Source: DATDAH01 sp963792205
GTDB taxonomy: Bacteria > Actinomycetota > Acidimicrobiia > Acidimicrobiales > DATDAH01
Direction of reading: 5' to 3'
Length of the DNA stretch: 64,000 nt
NCBI GenBank assembly: GCA_963792205.1
Contig: CAWBVI010000002.1
Location: forward strand, 372,001 to 436,000
The position numbers were made by a program, and so were the translations under genes. Positions 44,170-52,543 of the stretch are shown here, one piece after another; the first letter of the stretch is position 1, and the number at the start of each line of letters is the position of its first letter. The notes under the pieces were generated by a model that saw nothing but the letters and a program-made list of their open reading frames with translations, was not told where the DNA came from and made no database searches.

Positions 44170-45270
44170 TCAGATGGTGACGTAGAAGCTGCGGGGGGCG
44201 CTCCCGCCCACGAAGTTTATCGCCCGCACCGAGACCAGATGACGGCCGTGGGGCAGGTCGCGGAGGCGGAAGAACGTCTGCGAGCCGGGTACGGAGTGGG
44301 CCCGCCCCAGGTCGGGCACGGTGATGTGGTAGCGGGTGATGCGGGTGCCGCCGTCGAAGAACGGCGCCCGCCAGCTGATGCGCGAGGCGTCGGCGGTCAC
44401 GGGGCGCTGGCGCGGTCGGGTGACCCGGTCGGGGACGTCGTCGGGGTCGAGGAAGCGGCCGACGAAGTCGGGGTAGGCCGCGACCTCGGTGTAGATGCCG
44501 GGGAACCGCTGCCGGGCACAGTCCAGCCCGGTGCTGGTGATGCCGAACTGCAGCCACTCGCCGCCGTCCTTCACCATCAGGGGGCCGCCGCTGTCGCCGT
44601 AGCAGGAGTCCTCACCCCCGTCGACGGTGTCGCCGGCGCAGATCATCTGGTCCTCGAAGAGACCCTCCGGATAGGCGGCGAGGCAGTCGGCGTCGGACAC
44701 CACCGGCACCTCCACCTCGCGGAGGAACAGCGGGTAGTACTGCTGGTAGTAGCGGATGTCGCGGTCCCCCCAGCCGGTCGTGGTGGCCATCGTCCCGGGT
44801 GGGAAGAGCGACTCGTCGCCGGGCACCGCCGGCGTGATCGTCTCGTAGGGGAGGTTCACCCCCAGCTGGATGATGGCGATGTCGTTGGCGACCGTGAAGT
44901 CGTTGTAGCCCGGGTGGAGGCGGATCTGGCGGGCCCGCACCCGGATGCCCCCGCCGGGGAGCAAGCGGTGCGTCCCGGCCAGGATGTCGATGTCGCCCGG
45001 TCGGGCCCCCACGACGCAGTGGCCCGCGGTGAGCACCGTGTCCGGGGAGATGAGCGAACCCCCGCAGAACTGCGACGCCCACCGGTCGCCGACGCCGTGG
45101 AACAGCAGGGCGACCTGGAACGGGTACTCGAAGGGACCAGCCCGGGTCCCACCGATGATCTCAGCGTCAGGGTTGAGCTCGGCCCCCTCGGGGAGGGCGG
45201 TGGCCGAGGCCACCGGGAGCAGGGCGAAGACGAGCCCGAGGATGAGCAGCAGTCGCCGAACGTTCGTCAA
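44170..45270 (-). CDS. Secreted trypsin-like serine protease with FN3 domain (2)
   Basis: 366 residues with the same layout as its neighbour: signal peptide (LLLILGLVFALLPVASATA), pro-segment, IIGGTRAGPFEYPFQV, triad motifs LTAGHC, NDIAII and CYGDSGGP, and a C-terminal FN3 domain (ISWRAPFFDGGTRITRY). The two proteins have the same length and are alike over their whole extent. A rare TTG start at 45270. Only 18 bases separate the genes, so one transcript is likely. Confidence 0.93.
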   Translation of the reverse strand: MTNVRRLLLILGLVFALLPVASATALPEGAELNPDAEIIGGTRAGPFEYPFQVALLFHGVGDRWASQFCGGSLISPDTVLTAGHCVVGARPGDIDILAGTHRLLPGGGIRVRARQIRLHPGYNDFTVANDIAIIQLGVNLPYETITPAVPGDESLFPPGTMATTTGWGDRDIRYYQQYYPLFLREVEVPVVSDADCLAAYPEGLFEDQMICAGDTVDGGEDSCYGDSGGPLMVKDGGEWLQFGITSTGLDCARQRFPGIYTEVAAYPDFVGRFLDPDDVPDRVTRPRQRPVTADASRISWRAPFFDGGTRITRYHITVPDLGRAHSVPGSQTFFRLRDLPHGRHLVSVRAINFVGGSAPRSFYVTI

Positions 45271-45308
45271 GAATCCTCCCGCAGGTCATCCCAACCCGGG
45301 GTCGGACC

Positions 45309-47876
45309 CTACTCGGAGGCGCTGACCCGCTCCCGATCGGCGGCGTCGAGGTTCAGGGCGTTGTGGATGAGCCCGAGGTGGCTGTAGGCCTGCGGGTGGT
45401 TGCCGAGGGAGCGACCCGTGGCCGGGTCGAACTCCTCGGACAGGAGGCCGGTGCGGCCCGCGCAGTCCACCAGGCCGGCGAACAGGGTCCGGGCGTCGTC
45501 GACCCGGCCGGTGGCCAGGTAGGCGTCCACCAGCCAGGACGTCATCAGGTGGAAGCCGCCTTCGGTGCCGGGCAGGCCGTCGTCGCCCCGGTACCGGAAC
45601 ACCGTCGACCCCTCGCGCAACTCCCGCTCGACGGCGTCCACGGTGCGGAGGAAGCGGTCGTCGCCCGGGTCGACGAGCCCGTAGAGGCCGGAGGCCAGCA
45701 CCGAGGCGTCGAGATCGGTGCCGTCGTAGGCGGCGGTGAAGGCCCCCACGTCGTCCTTCCAGCCCCGCTCGAGGATGTCGTCGCGGATCTGGTCCCGGAG
45801 CAGCTCCCACTCGGGTTGGTCGCCGTCCACGAACTCGCCGGCGACGCGGACCGCACGGTCGACGGTCACCCAGCACATGACCTTGGAGTACACGTGATGG
45901 CGAGGACTGCGACGGATCTCCCAGATGCCGTGGTCGGGCTCGGCCCAGCGCTTGTCGACCGCCCCGACCATCGCCTTCACGAGGTGCCAGTGCCGGGACG
46001 ACAGCGGAGCGCCCTCGATCGACAGCAGCCAGATGAGGTCGACGATGGGCCCGAACACATCGAGCTGGACCTGGCGCTCGGCCGCGTTGCCGACCCGGAC
46101 CGGTCGGCTGCCGGCGTACCCGGGCAGCTCGGCGATGTCGGCCTCGGGCGGCAGGTGGCGCCCGGTCACGAGGTAGAGCGGGTGCAGGCGCTCCGGATCG
46201 TCGCGGTGCTCGAGGATGCCGAGGACCCAGTCGAGGTAGGCCATCGCCTCGCTGTAGCTGCCGAGGCGGGCCAGGGCGGCCACGGTCATGGCGGCGTCCC
46301 GGAGCCAGCAGTAGCGGTAGTCCCAGTTGCGGATGCCACCGATGCTCTCCGGCAGCGACGTCGTGGCCGCGGCGAGCACGGCACCCGTCGGCCCGTGGCA
46401 GAGCCCCTTCAGCGTGAGCGCACTGCGGGTCACGAGCTCGGGCTCGACGGTCGGCAGCGAGAGCGCGTCGGCCCACGACTGCCAGTACCGGCTCGTGTCC
46501 CCACGGCGCTCGGGCTCACCCCGCGGCTCGGCCTTGGTGCTCGCCGTCCCGAAGCGGAACTCCAGCACCACAGGGTCGTCGCCGAGCTCGATCTCGGCCA
46601 CCGCGGTGTGGTGGCGGCCGTCGTCGTCCAGCTCCCACGTCACCCCGTTCGAGCGCAGCACCATGAGGTCGGCGTTGTCGACCACCTCGACGCCGCCCTC
46701 CCGGATCGCCAGCCGGGTCGGGTGACGGCCGAAGTCGAGGCGGGGGGCGAACTCGACCCGCGCCCGGCCACTGCCCTCGAGGACCCGGATCAGGTCGCTG
46801 CGCCCCGCCAGACGGTCGGGCCGATCACCGGAGGCATCCAGGTAGTCGGTCACCCTGAGGTCGGCCCACCGGGTCTCGAGGACCATCGTGTCCTCGACGT
46901 AGCGCTGCCCGATGAGGTCGCCGCCTTCCGCGGGGGCGACCGCGAAGTAGCCCGCGGCCGGCCCGCCCACCAGCTCGGCGAAGACCGCCGAGGAGTCGAT
47001 GCGCGGGGCGCAGTACCAGGTGATGCGGGCGTCCGGGGTCACGATGGCGGCCGTGCGGAGGTCGGACAGCATCGCGTGGTCGGCGATCGGCACGGCGCCG
47101 ACACCGGTGACCCATTCGGTGCGGAGCTCGGTGAGCCGGGCCAGGGCCTGGGCCACCCCGGCGGTGTCGTCGACCCGGTAGCCGGCCCGGGTCTCACCGG
47201 GTCCCACCCGGACGCCGACGTCGGGCCCCCGCAGTGTGGCGAAGGCGTGCTCGTCGGTCGGGCTGTCGCCGAAGTAGAGCACCGCCGACGCGCCGACCCG
47301 GTGGCGGAGCGACTCGAGGGCGCGGCCCTTGTCGGTGTCGACCACCAGCAGCTCGACGGCCTCGTTGCTGTGGTGGGTGTGGACGCCGTCGAGGGTGGCC
47401 GGCCCCGCTTCGATGTCCCCGAGCGCCCGCCGGGCCGCCTCCGGGTCCACCTGGCGGTAGTGGAAGGTCACTGCGGCGGGCTTGATCTCCAGTTCGGCCC
47501 CGGGCGTGCGCGACGCGATCTCCGCGAGGTCGCTCTTGATCTTGGCTCGCAGGTCCAGCTCGCGCGCCGTGAGCCGCTTGCCGAACCCGAGGTCGAACTC
47601 GCTGCCGTGGCTGCCCACGAGGTGGATCTCGGTGGGCAGCCGGGAGAGGCTGGCCAGGTCGCGCAGCGACCGGCCCGAGACGACCGCCACGTGGGTGGAC
47701 GGCAGGGCCGCCAACGCCCGGAGGGCGACCACCGTGTCCGGCCGCGGATGAGCCGCCATGGGATCGTCGACGATGGGCGCCACGGTGCCGTCGTAGTCGC
47801 AGGCCACCAGCAGCTGCGGCGTGCGCGCGAGGTGCGGGAGCTGCTCCTCGAGGTCCGGGGGGAGGGCGTCGACCAT
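45309..47876 (-). CDS. Trehalose-6-phosphate phosphatase fused to GH15 glycosidase
   Basis: 855-residue bifunctional protein. Residues 15-245 are an OtsB-type HAD phosphatase: nucleophile motif ACDYDGTVAP (27-31 for DYDGT), VSGRSLRDL, LVGSHGSE, and GDSPTDEHAF. Residues from about 255 form a glycoside hydrolase family 15 protein (N-terminal beta domain DHAMLSDLRTAAIV, then the (alpha/alpha)6 barrel with GIRNWDYRYCWLRDA and the catalytic-base region GLLSEEFDPATG). Actinobacterial GH15 members include trehalases. The two halves could dephosphorylate trehalose-6-P and then hydrolyse trehalose to glucose, or work independently. I chose ATG 47876 for its ribosome-binding site GGGAAG. Confidence 0.9.
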   Translation of the reverse strand: MVDALPPDLEEQLPHLARTPQLLVACDYDGTVAPIVDDPMAAHPRPDTVVALRALAALPSTHVAVVSGRSLRDLASLSRLPTEIHLVGSHGSEFDLGFGKRLTARELDLRAKIKSDLAEIASRTPGAELEIKPAAVTFHYRQVDPEAARRALGDIEAGPATLDGVHTHHSNEAVELLVVDTDKGRALESLRHRVGASAVLYFGDSPTDEHAFATLRGPDVGVRVGPGETRAGYRVDDTAGVAQALARLTELRTEWVTGVGAVPIADHAMLSDLRTAAIVTPDARITWYCAPRIDSSAVFAELVGGPAAGYFAVAPAEGGDLIGQRYVEDTMVLETRWADLRVTDYLDASGDRPDRLAGRSDLIRVLEGSGRARVEFAPRLDFGRHPTRLAIREGGVEVVDNADLMVLRSNGVTWELDDDGRHHTAVAEIELGDDPVVLEFRFGTASTKAEPRGEPERRGDTSRYWQSWADALSLPTVEPELVTRSALTLKGLCHGPTGAVLAAATTSLPESIGGIRNWDYRYCWLRDAAMTVAALARLGSYSEAMAYLDWVLGILEHRDDPERLHPLYLVTGRHLPPEADIAELPGYAGSRPVRVGNAAERQVQLDVFGPIVDLIWLLSIEGAPLSSRHWHLVKAMVGAVDKRWAEPDHGIWEIRRSPRHHVYSKVMCWVTVDRAVRVAGEFVDGDQPEWELLRDQIRDDILERGWKDDVGAFTAAYDGTDLDASVLASGLYGLVDPGDDRFLRTVDAVERELREGSTVFRYRGDDGLPGTEGGFHLMTSWLVDAYLATGRVDDARTLFAGLVDCAGRTGLLSEEFDPATGRSLGNHPQAYSHLGLIHNALNLDAADRERVSASE

Positions 47877-47946
47877 GGCTTCCCGGACGTTACCGCCGCC
47901 TCCGGGTGCGGCCGTCGGACCCGGACGCACCGGTAGGGTCGCCCGG

Positions 47947-48801
47947 ATGCGCGCCGACGCCGTGTGCTATCGCCACCCCGACCGGCGTGCGGCCGTCGCC
48001 TGCCAGCGCTGCGACCGCCCGATCTGCACCGAGTGCATGGTCGAGGCGTCCGTGGGGTTCCACTGCCCCGAGGACGCCAAGGGCGGGCGCCAGAAGGTGT
48101 ACACGTCGTCCTCGCTCTTCCGGGGCGGCGGGCGACCGGTCGTCACGCTGACCCTGATCGCCGTCAACGTGGCCGTGTTCATCGTCGGGCTCGGCCTGGG
48201 CGAGGACCCCGACATCCCCGGCCGGGAGCAGATGACGGTCGACTTCGCCCTCTTCGGGCCCCTGGTGGACACGGGTGAGTGGTACCGCCTCGTCACCTCC
48301 GGGTTCCTGCACGCCAACCTCGTGCACATCGGCTTCAACATGTACCTGCTCTACCTGCTGGGCCAGCAGCTGGAGCCGGCGCTGGGTCGGATCCGGTTCG
48401 CCGTCGTGTACTTCTTCTCGCTGCTCACCGGGTCGCTCGGGGTCCTGCTGCTCGACCCGACCTCGGTCACGGTGGGTGCCTCCGGGGCGGTGTTCGGGCT
48501 CATGGGGTGCGCGGTCGCCCTCCAGCGGTCCCGGAACATCAACCCCTTCGACACCGGTCTCGGCGCGCTGATCGTGCTGAACCTGGTCTTCACGTTCGCC
48601 TTCTCGCGCACCATCTCGGTGGGCGGCCACATCGGCGGGCTCGTCGGCGGCCTGGTGGCCGGCTGGCTGCTCGTGATCCTCCCGGCCCGCTCCCGGGCCC
48701 TGCCCTCCTACCTGCCGACGGCCGCGGTCGTCGCCCTCGGCGGCGCCGTCATCGGGGCGTCCCTCTGGGCCGCCAGCAACTGGATGGACCCCCTCTTCTA
48801 A
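47947..48801 (+). CDS. Rhomboid intramembrane protease with N-terminal zinc finger
   Basis: 284 residues. The N-terminus has a B-box-like zinc-binding module (CYRHPDRRAAVACQRCDRP, then ICTEC). Six membrane spans follow, with the rhomboid Ser in GASGAVFGLMG and the catalytic His in VGGHIGGLVGG; HANLVHIGFNMY is the conserved helix-2 motif. It cuts single-span membrane proteins within the bilayer. ATG 47947 lies seven bases after TAGGGT. Its end overlaps the convergent SRPBCC gene by four bases. Confidence 0.94.
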   Translation: MRADAVCYRHPDRRAAVACQRCDRPICTECMVEASVGFHCPEDAKGGRQKVYTSSSLFRGGGRPVVTLTLIAVNVAVFIVGLGLGEDPDIPGREQMTVDFALFGPLVDTGEWYRLVTSGFLHANLVHIGFNMYLLYLLGQQLEPALGRIRFAVVYFFSLLTGSLGVLLLDPTSVTVGASGAVFGLMGCAVALQRSRNINPFDTGLGALIVLNLVFTFAFSRTISVGGHIGGLVGGLVAGWLLVILPARSRALPSYLPTAAVVALGGAVIGASLWAASNWMDPLF

Positions 48802-49246
48802 GTCGAACGGGGGTCCTCGACCTTGGCCTTGAGGCGGGCGAGGTTGCCGGCCCAGATCCGACGGAGGACCGGCGCGCCGAGGGCACCGCCCACCGAACCG
48901 CCCATCCACCAGGGGAAGTGCAGCTCCTCGGACCAGCGCGAACGAGGTCCCCTGCGCCCTCGGCGGCGAGCGTGAACCCCCCCTCGCCGGTGACCAGGCC
49001 GGAGTGGCGGACGCCCATGACGCGGCCCGGCTCCCACTCGGTGATCTCCATGTGATCGGTGAGCGAGAACGGGCCGATCTTGGTGTCGCACTCGAAGCTG
49101 GTCCCGACCCCCTGGGTCTGGTCCGAGTCGAAGCGGATGGCCTCCGCGTCGGCCATCCACTCGGCGTGGGAGCCGATGTCCTCGATGCGGGCCCAGACCT
49201 CGTCCGGCGAGGCGTCGATCAGCGTGCTCACCTCGATCCGGGGCAT
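48798..49246 (-). pseudogene. SRPBCC/polyketide cyclase-like protein, frameshifted
   Basis: The start region (MPRIEVSTLIDASPDEVWAR ... GVGTSFECDTKIGPFSLTD) and the end region (WSEELHFPWWMGG ... RIWAGNLARLKAK) are both typical of SRPBCC/START-like ligand-binding proteins of about 148 residues, but they lie in different frames. Between them (48940-48960) two extra bases, one in a G-run and one after GCG, restore the family motif GTSFAWSEEL. The total of 449 bases agrees with two surplus bases. Probably an intact gene with assembly errors; recent inactivation is the alternative. ATG 49246 has TAGGCT eight bases upstream. Confidence 0.75.
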
Positions 49247-49271
49247 CGCGGGGAAGCCTAAGGTCGACCCC
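49247..49271. promoter_or_regulatory. Divergent overlapping -10 boxes (SRPBCC gene/NifU-N gene)
   Basis: On the minus strand TAGGCT (49255-49260) lies eight bases before ATG 49246; on the plus strand TAAGGT (49259-49264) lies seven bases before ATG 49272. The two boxes overlap by two bases, so the polymerases would compete. Both mRNAs would be leaderless. Confidence 0.55.
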
Positions 49272-49613
49272 ATGGCTGCTGCCGATCCGTCGCCCACGCC
49301 GAACCCGAACGCGATGAAGTTCACCCTCGACGTGACGCTGCCCGAGATGATCGACGTCCGCAGCGCGGACGCGGCCGCCGGCAACCCGCTCGCCGAGCGC
49401 ATCTTCGCCATTCCGGGCGTCGTGATGCTGTTCGGGACGGCCGATTTCCTGACCGTGAGCAGGGAGGAAGGCGCCGACTGGGACGCCATCGTCCCCGCCG
49501 TCCAGACGGTGGTCGCCGGCAGGGAAAGGCTGCTGAGGGACGCCAGCGGGCGATCCGCGGTGGCTGTCACACCCCCTGCGCATGATCGCGCGCATGCGCT
49601 GCTACGAGTGTGA
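49272..49613 (+). CDS. NifU N-terminal-domain (Nfu_N) protein
   Basis: 113 residues; the PTPNPNAMKFTLD start and IFAIPGVVMLFGTADFLTV segment mark the Nfu/NifU N-terminal scaffold domain (PF08712), without the CxxC cluster-binding C-domain. In many species both domains are in one protein; here a separate C-domain protein is encoded at 41013. The C-terminal 25 residues (SGRSAVAVTPPAHDRAHALL) look like an unrelated tail overlapping the next gene. ATG 49272 follows TAAGGT. Confidence 0.85.
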   Translation: MAAADPSPTPNPNAMKFTLDVTLPEMIDVRSADAAAGNPLAERIFAIPGVVMLFGTADFLTVSREEGADWDAIVPAVQTVVAGRERLLRDASGRSAVAVTPPAHDRAHALLRV

Positions 49614-49800
49614 CAACGGGTTGGCCTGCTGCCACGAGACGTCGGTCCTGCACGGCGACGGCAGCACCGAGTGCCTGGGCGACGAGCCCTGCGAGCTGCG
49701 GCACGAGCTGCACCGGTGGACCGTCCTCTGCATCGAGGTCGGCTGCCCCTGCAGCCTCGACCCCGCCGAGGCCGACGCCGCCCTCCTGCTGGCCGCCTAG
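49594..49800 (+). CDS. Small cysteine-rich protein, possible metal binder
   Basis: 68 residues from ATG 49594 (MRCYECDNGLACCHE) with ten cysteines, including CxxC, CC and CPC motifs, and several His. It looks like a small zinc- or iron-binding protein; no family recognised. It overlaps the end of the NifU-N gene in another frame by about 20 bases, and its stop shares CTAG with the galT stop on the other strand. An in-frame ATG at 49582 is an alternative start. Confidence 0.65.
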   Translation: MRCYECDNGLACCHETSVLHGDGSTECLGDEPCELRHELHRWTVLCIEVGCPCSLDPAEADAALLLAA

Positions 49801-50774
49801 CTCTCCTGGCGGGCGAGCTGTTGGGTGGCGAGCTCGGGGGCGACGATGTTGATGAGGGCGCCCGTGCCCTGTTCGAAGCCGGCGACGCTGGTCACCCGGG
49901 GGACCACGTGCACGTGCCAGTGGTACGGGCCGTCGTGTTCCCGGGGCGCGGTGTGCAGGACGAGGTTGTAGGGCACGTCGCCGAGCAGGGCCCGCAAGCG
50001 GCGGAGGCCGTCGCGGACGGCTCGACCCACGGCCACCACGTCGGGCGGCTCCGAGTCCGTCACCCGGGCCTCGTGGGTGGTCGGCAGCACCAGCAGCTCG
50101 TAGGGCGACCCCGCCCAGTAGGGGCTGAGCACGAGGGCGGCGCCGAGGTCCTCGACGACCCGGTGGCCCTCGGACCGCTCCTCGGCCACCGTGGTGCAGA
50201 GCAGGCAGTCACCGACGAAGTCGGCGAAGGCGGCGCTCTCGTCGGCGACGACGCGGGGGATGAACGGCGTGCCCAGGAGCTGCCCGTGCGGGTGCTCGAG
50301 CGACGCTCCGGCCTCCCGGCCGTGGTTGACGATGACGAGCGAGTGGCGCACGACGGTGTGGCGCCCGTGCTCCTCGACCCGATCGCGCAGCGCCGCCATG
50401 ACCAAGGCCACCTGCCGGTCGTCGAGGTCGGCCCACGCCCGGCCGTGGTCGGGGGAGAGCACGAGGACCTCGTGGATCCCGCTCGCCGGGGCCTGCGTGA
50501 AGACCGGGCCGAGCTCGGTCATGTCGAGCGGCTCGGAGCCCCGGAACGCGGGGTACTTGTTGGGCACCACCCGCACCAGCCACTCGCCGTCGCGGGCGTA
50601 CGACTCGAGCGCGGGCGGGAACTCGTCCTCGTTGCCGGGGCAGAACGGGCAGGGTCGGCCGGGGTCGGCCTCCACGGGCAGGAAGCGGGGGGCGAAGTCC
50701 GACGGCCGGGCGGCCCGCTCCGTGGCGATGGTGACCCACTGCCCGGCCAGCGGGTTCCAGCGCAGCTCGTTCAC
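49797..50774 (-). CDS. galT: Galactose-1-phosphate uridylyltransferase
   Basis: 325-residue GalT of the Leloir pathway (transfers UMP between UDP-glucose and galactose-1-phosphate), or a close HIT-superfamily nucleotidyltransferase. Zinc-type motif CPFCPGNE near the N-terminus, the catalytic HPH in SLEHPHGQLLGTPFIP, and a second HxHxxP-like site YHWHVHVVPR. GTG start overlapping the methyltransferase stop (GTGA). A galK is not seen nearby, so the substrate could be another hexose phosphate. Confidence 0.9.
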   Translation of the reverse strand: MNELRWNPLAGQWVTIATERAARPSDFAPRFLPVEADPGRPCPFCPGNEDEFPPALESYARDGEWLVRVVPNKYPAFRGSEPLDMTELGPVFTQAPASGIHEVLVLSPDHGRAWADLDDRQVALVMAALRDRVEEHGRHTVVRHSLVIVNHGREAGASLEHPHGQLLGTPFIPRVVADESAAFADFVGDCLLCTTVAEERSEGHRVVEDLGAALVLSPYWAGSPYELLVLPTTHEARVTDSEPPDVVAVGRAVRDGLRRLRALLGDVPYNLVLHTAPREHDGPYHWHVHVVPRVTSVAGFEQGTGALINIVAPELATQQLARQES

Positions 50775-51511
50775 GCTGCGGCGTACACGGAGACGTGGTT
50801 GGCGCTGTCGGCGGTGAACGGGTCGCCGCCCCAGGTCGCCGATCGCTCGACCAATCCGAGGCCGGCCTCGGCGGCCATGGCGTCGAGTTGCTCCGGGAAC
50901 AGGTACCGGATGCGGTAGGGACGGAGGCGCACGCCGGCGTCGCTCAGCTCCACGAACTGCCCGGCGACCATCTGGGCGCTGACGTCGCGCGTCGCCACGC
51001 TCAGCACGACGTGATCGTCGTCCACCGACCGCAGCGCCACCGGACCCTCCGGGGTCTCGTCCTCGTCGGTCGGGACGAAGGCCTCGATGGCGAGGCGCCC
51101 TCCGTCGGCCAGGGCGCGGGCGCTCCAGGTGACACACGCCTGCTGCGCCTCGGCGGTCAGGAGGTTGAAGAAGGTGTTGTAGGCGCAGAACACCACGGCG
51201 AAGCGGCCGGTGGCCGCCAGCGCCGGCGCCGCCATGTCGGCCTGCACGAGGCGCAGGGCCGGACCTCCGGGCTTGGCCCGGAGTCGGGTGAGCATGGCGG
51301 TCGAGGCGTCGATGCCCCAGGTCTCGACCCCGGCCTCGGCCAAGGGCAGGGCCAGGCGCCCGGTGCCGACGCCGAGCTCGAGGACCGGGCCCCCCGCGGC
51401 CAGCGCCGTGACTCGGGCCACGGTCGCGTCGACGTCGGAGATGCGCTCGTACCAGTCGTCGTAGACGTCGGCGAACGCCTCGCCGTAGGACGCCGGCTCG
51501 TACCCCCGCAC
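50771..51511 (-). CDS. SAM-dependent class I methyltransferase
   Basis: 246 residues with the Rossmann SAM motif VLELGVGTGRLALPLA (residues 43-58), acidic loop WGIDAST, and VVFCAYNTFFNLL as motif IV. C-terminal beta region with RIRYLFPEQLDAM is found in methyltransferases acting on small molecules or sugars. GTG start. It is the first gene of a two-gene operon with galT. Confidence 0.85.
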   Translation of the reverse strand: MRGYEPASYGEAFADVYDDWYERISDVDATVARVTALAAGGPVLELGVGTGRLALPLAEAGVETWGIDASTAMLTRLRAKPGGPALRLVQADMAAPALAATGRFAVVFCAYNTFFNLLTAEAQQACVTWSARALADGGRLAIEAFVPTDEDETPEGPVALRSVDDDHVVLSVATRDVSAQMVAGQFVELSDAGVRLRPYRIRYLFPEQLDAMAAEAGLGLVERSATWGGDPFTADSANHVSVYAAA

Positions 51512-51577
51512 GGACCCAGTGTGGCAGTCGGCGACGGTGCCCCGGCCATGTGGCGCCAGGGGTCACACTGGTGCGCG

Positions 51578-52543
51578 GTGGGACCGCCCGACGACGAACA
51601 GGAGGCCGAAGACGCCGCTCGGGCGTGGGTGGCACCGGAGGCCTCGACGTCGGGCGCGGCCCCGTCCCTGCCGGCCGCGGCGCCCGTCGTCGTCGTCGAG
51701 GACGAGGTCGACGAGGGGCCCGTCCGGGTCCCGGTGCCGCTGCGACCGATGACCATGGGGGACCTGCTCGACGGCGGGTTCAACGTCCTGCGCATCGACC
51801 CCCGCACGGTGCTGGGCCTGGCGGCCGTGTTCATCGTCCCGGTCCAGCTCGTGGTCGCGTTCCTCAACCGCAACGCCCTGGAGGACCTGGAACGCCTCTT
51901 CGAGGAGGCGGTGAACAGCACGGGGACCAACCCGACGGCGACGGTCGGGAGCACGTGGGGCTCGATCATCAGCGCCGTCGGCGCATCGCTCGGTCAGGCC
52001 CTGGTCGGCGCCGGCCTGGCCCTGCTGGTGGTGGCCTGGTACGGCGGCGGGCGCCCGGACCTCGGCGACGTGCTGCGGGGCCTGCGGGCCAGGTGGCCGG
52101 CGCTGGTCTGGGCCTGGCTCCTCGTCCACCTGATCGAGGTGGCGGGATCCCTCAGCGCGGGCATCGGCACCATCGTGGCCATGGTCTTCTTCATCGCGAC
52201 GGCGCCGGCCGTGGCCGTCGAGGGGATCTCCGGGACGGCCGGCATGGGACGGTCGGCTCGGCTGGCGGGCAAGCGGTTCTGGTTCGTCCTCGGCTTCGCC
52301 CTGCTGTCGGGCCTGGTGGCGAGCACCCTCGGCCAAGTCCTCGGTCTGCTGCCCCAGACCCTGGGCCTGGTCCTCGGGCCCGACCTCGGCTGGATCGCGC
52401 TGGGCGTCGGCAACATCGTCACCCAGCTCGTGACGACGACCATCGTGGGGGCGTCGACGGCCCTGCTCTACCTCGACCTGCGCATCCGCCAGGAGGGCAT
52501 GGACCTGGCGTGGGCCGCCGACCGGCACCTGCCGTCGTCGTGA
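51578..52543 (+). CDS. Membrane protein of the MoxR/DUF4129 locus
   Basis: 321 residues: a Glu/Ala/Pro-rich N-terminus (about 60 residues), then RPMTMGDLLDGGFNVLRIDPR and six predicted spans. This resembles the glycerophosphoryl-diester-phosphodiesterase membrane domain family that heads the DUF4129-DUF4350-MoxR operon in actinobacteria. GTG 51578 is chosen (MGPPDDEQEAED); ATG 51548 would add ten residues. GTGA overlap with the next gene shows coupling. Confidence 0.8.
   Translation: MGPPDDEQEAEDAARAWVAPEASTSGAAPSLPAAAPVVVVEDEVDEGPVRVPVPLRPMTMGDLLDGGFNVLRIDPRTVLGLAAVFIVPVQLVVAFLNRNALEDLERLFEEAVNSTGTNPTATVGSTWGSIISAVGASLGQALVGAGLALLVVAWYGGGRPDLGDVLRGLRARWPALVWAWLLVHLIEVAGSLSAGIGTIVAMVFFIATAPAVAVEGISGTAGMGRSARLAGKRFWFVLGFALLSGLVASTLGQVLGLLPQTLGLVLGPDLGWIALGVGNIVTQLVTTTIVGASTALLYLDLRIRQEGMDLAWAADRHLPSS

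Noticed and set aside
43051..45270. FN3 domains considered as sortase-anchored surface domains
   Set aside because: No LPXTG motif or C-terminal membrane span follows either domain; the proteins should be freely secreted.
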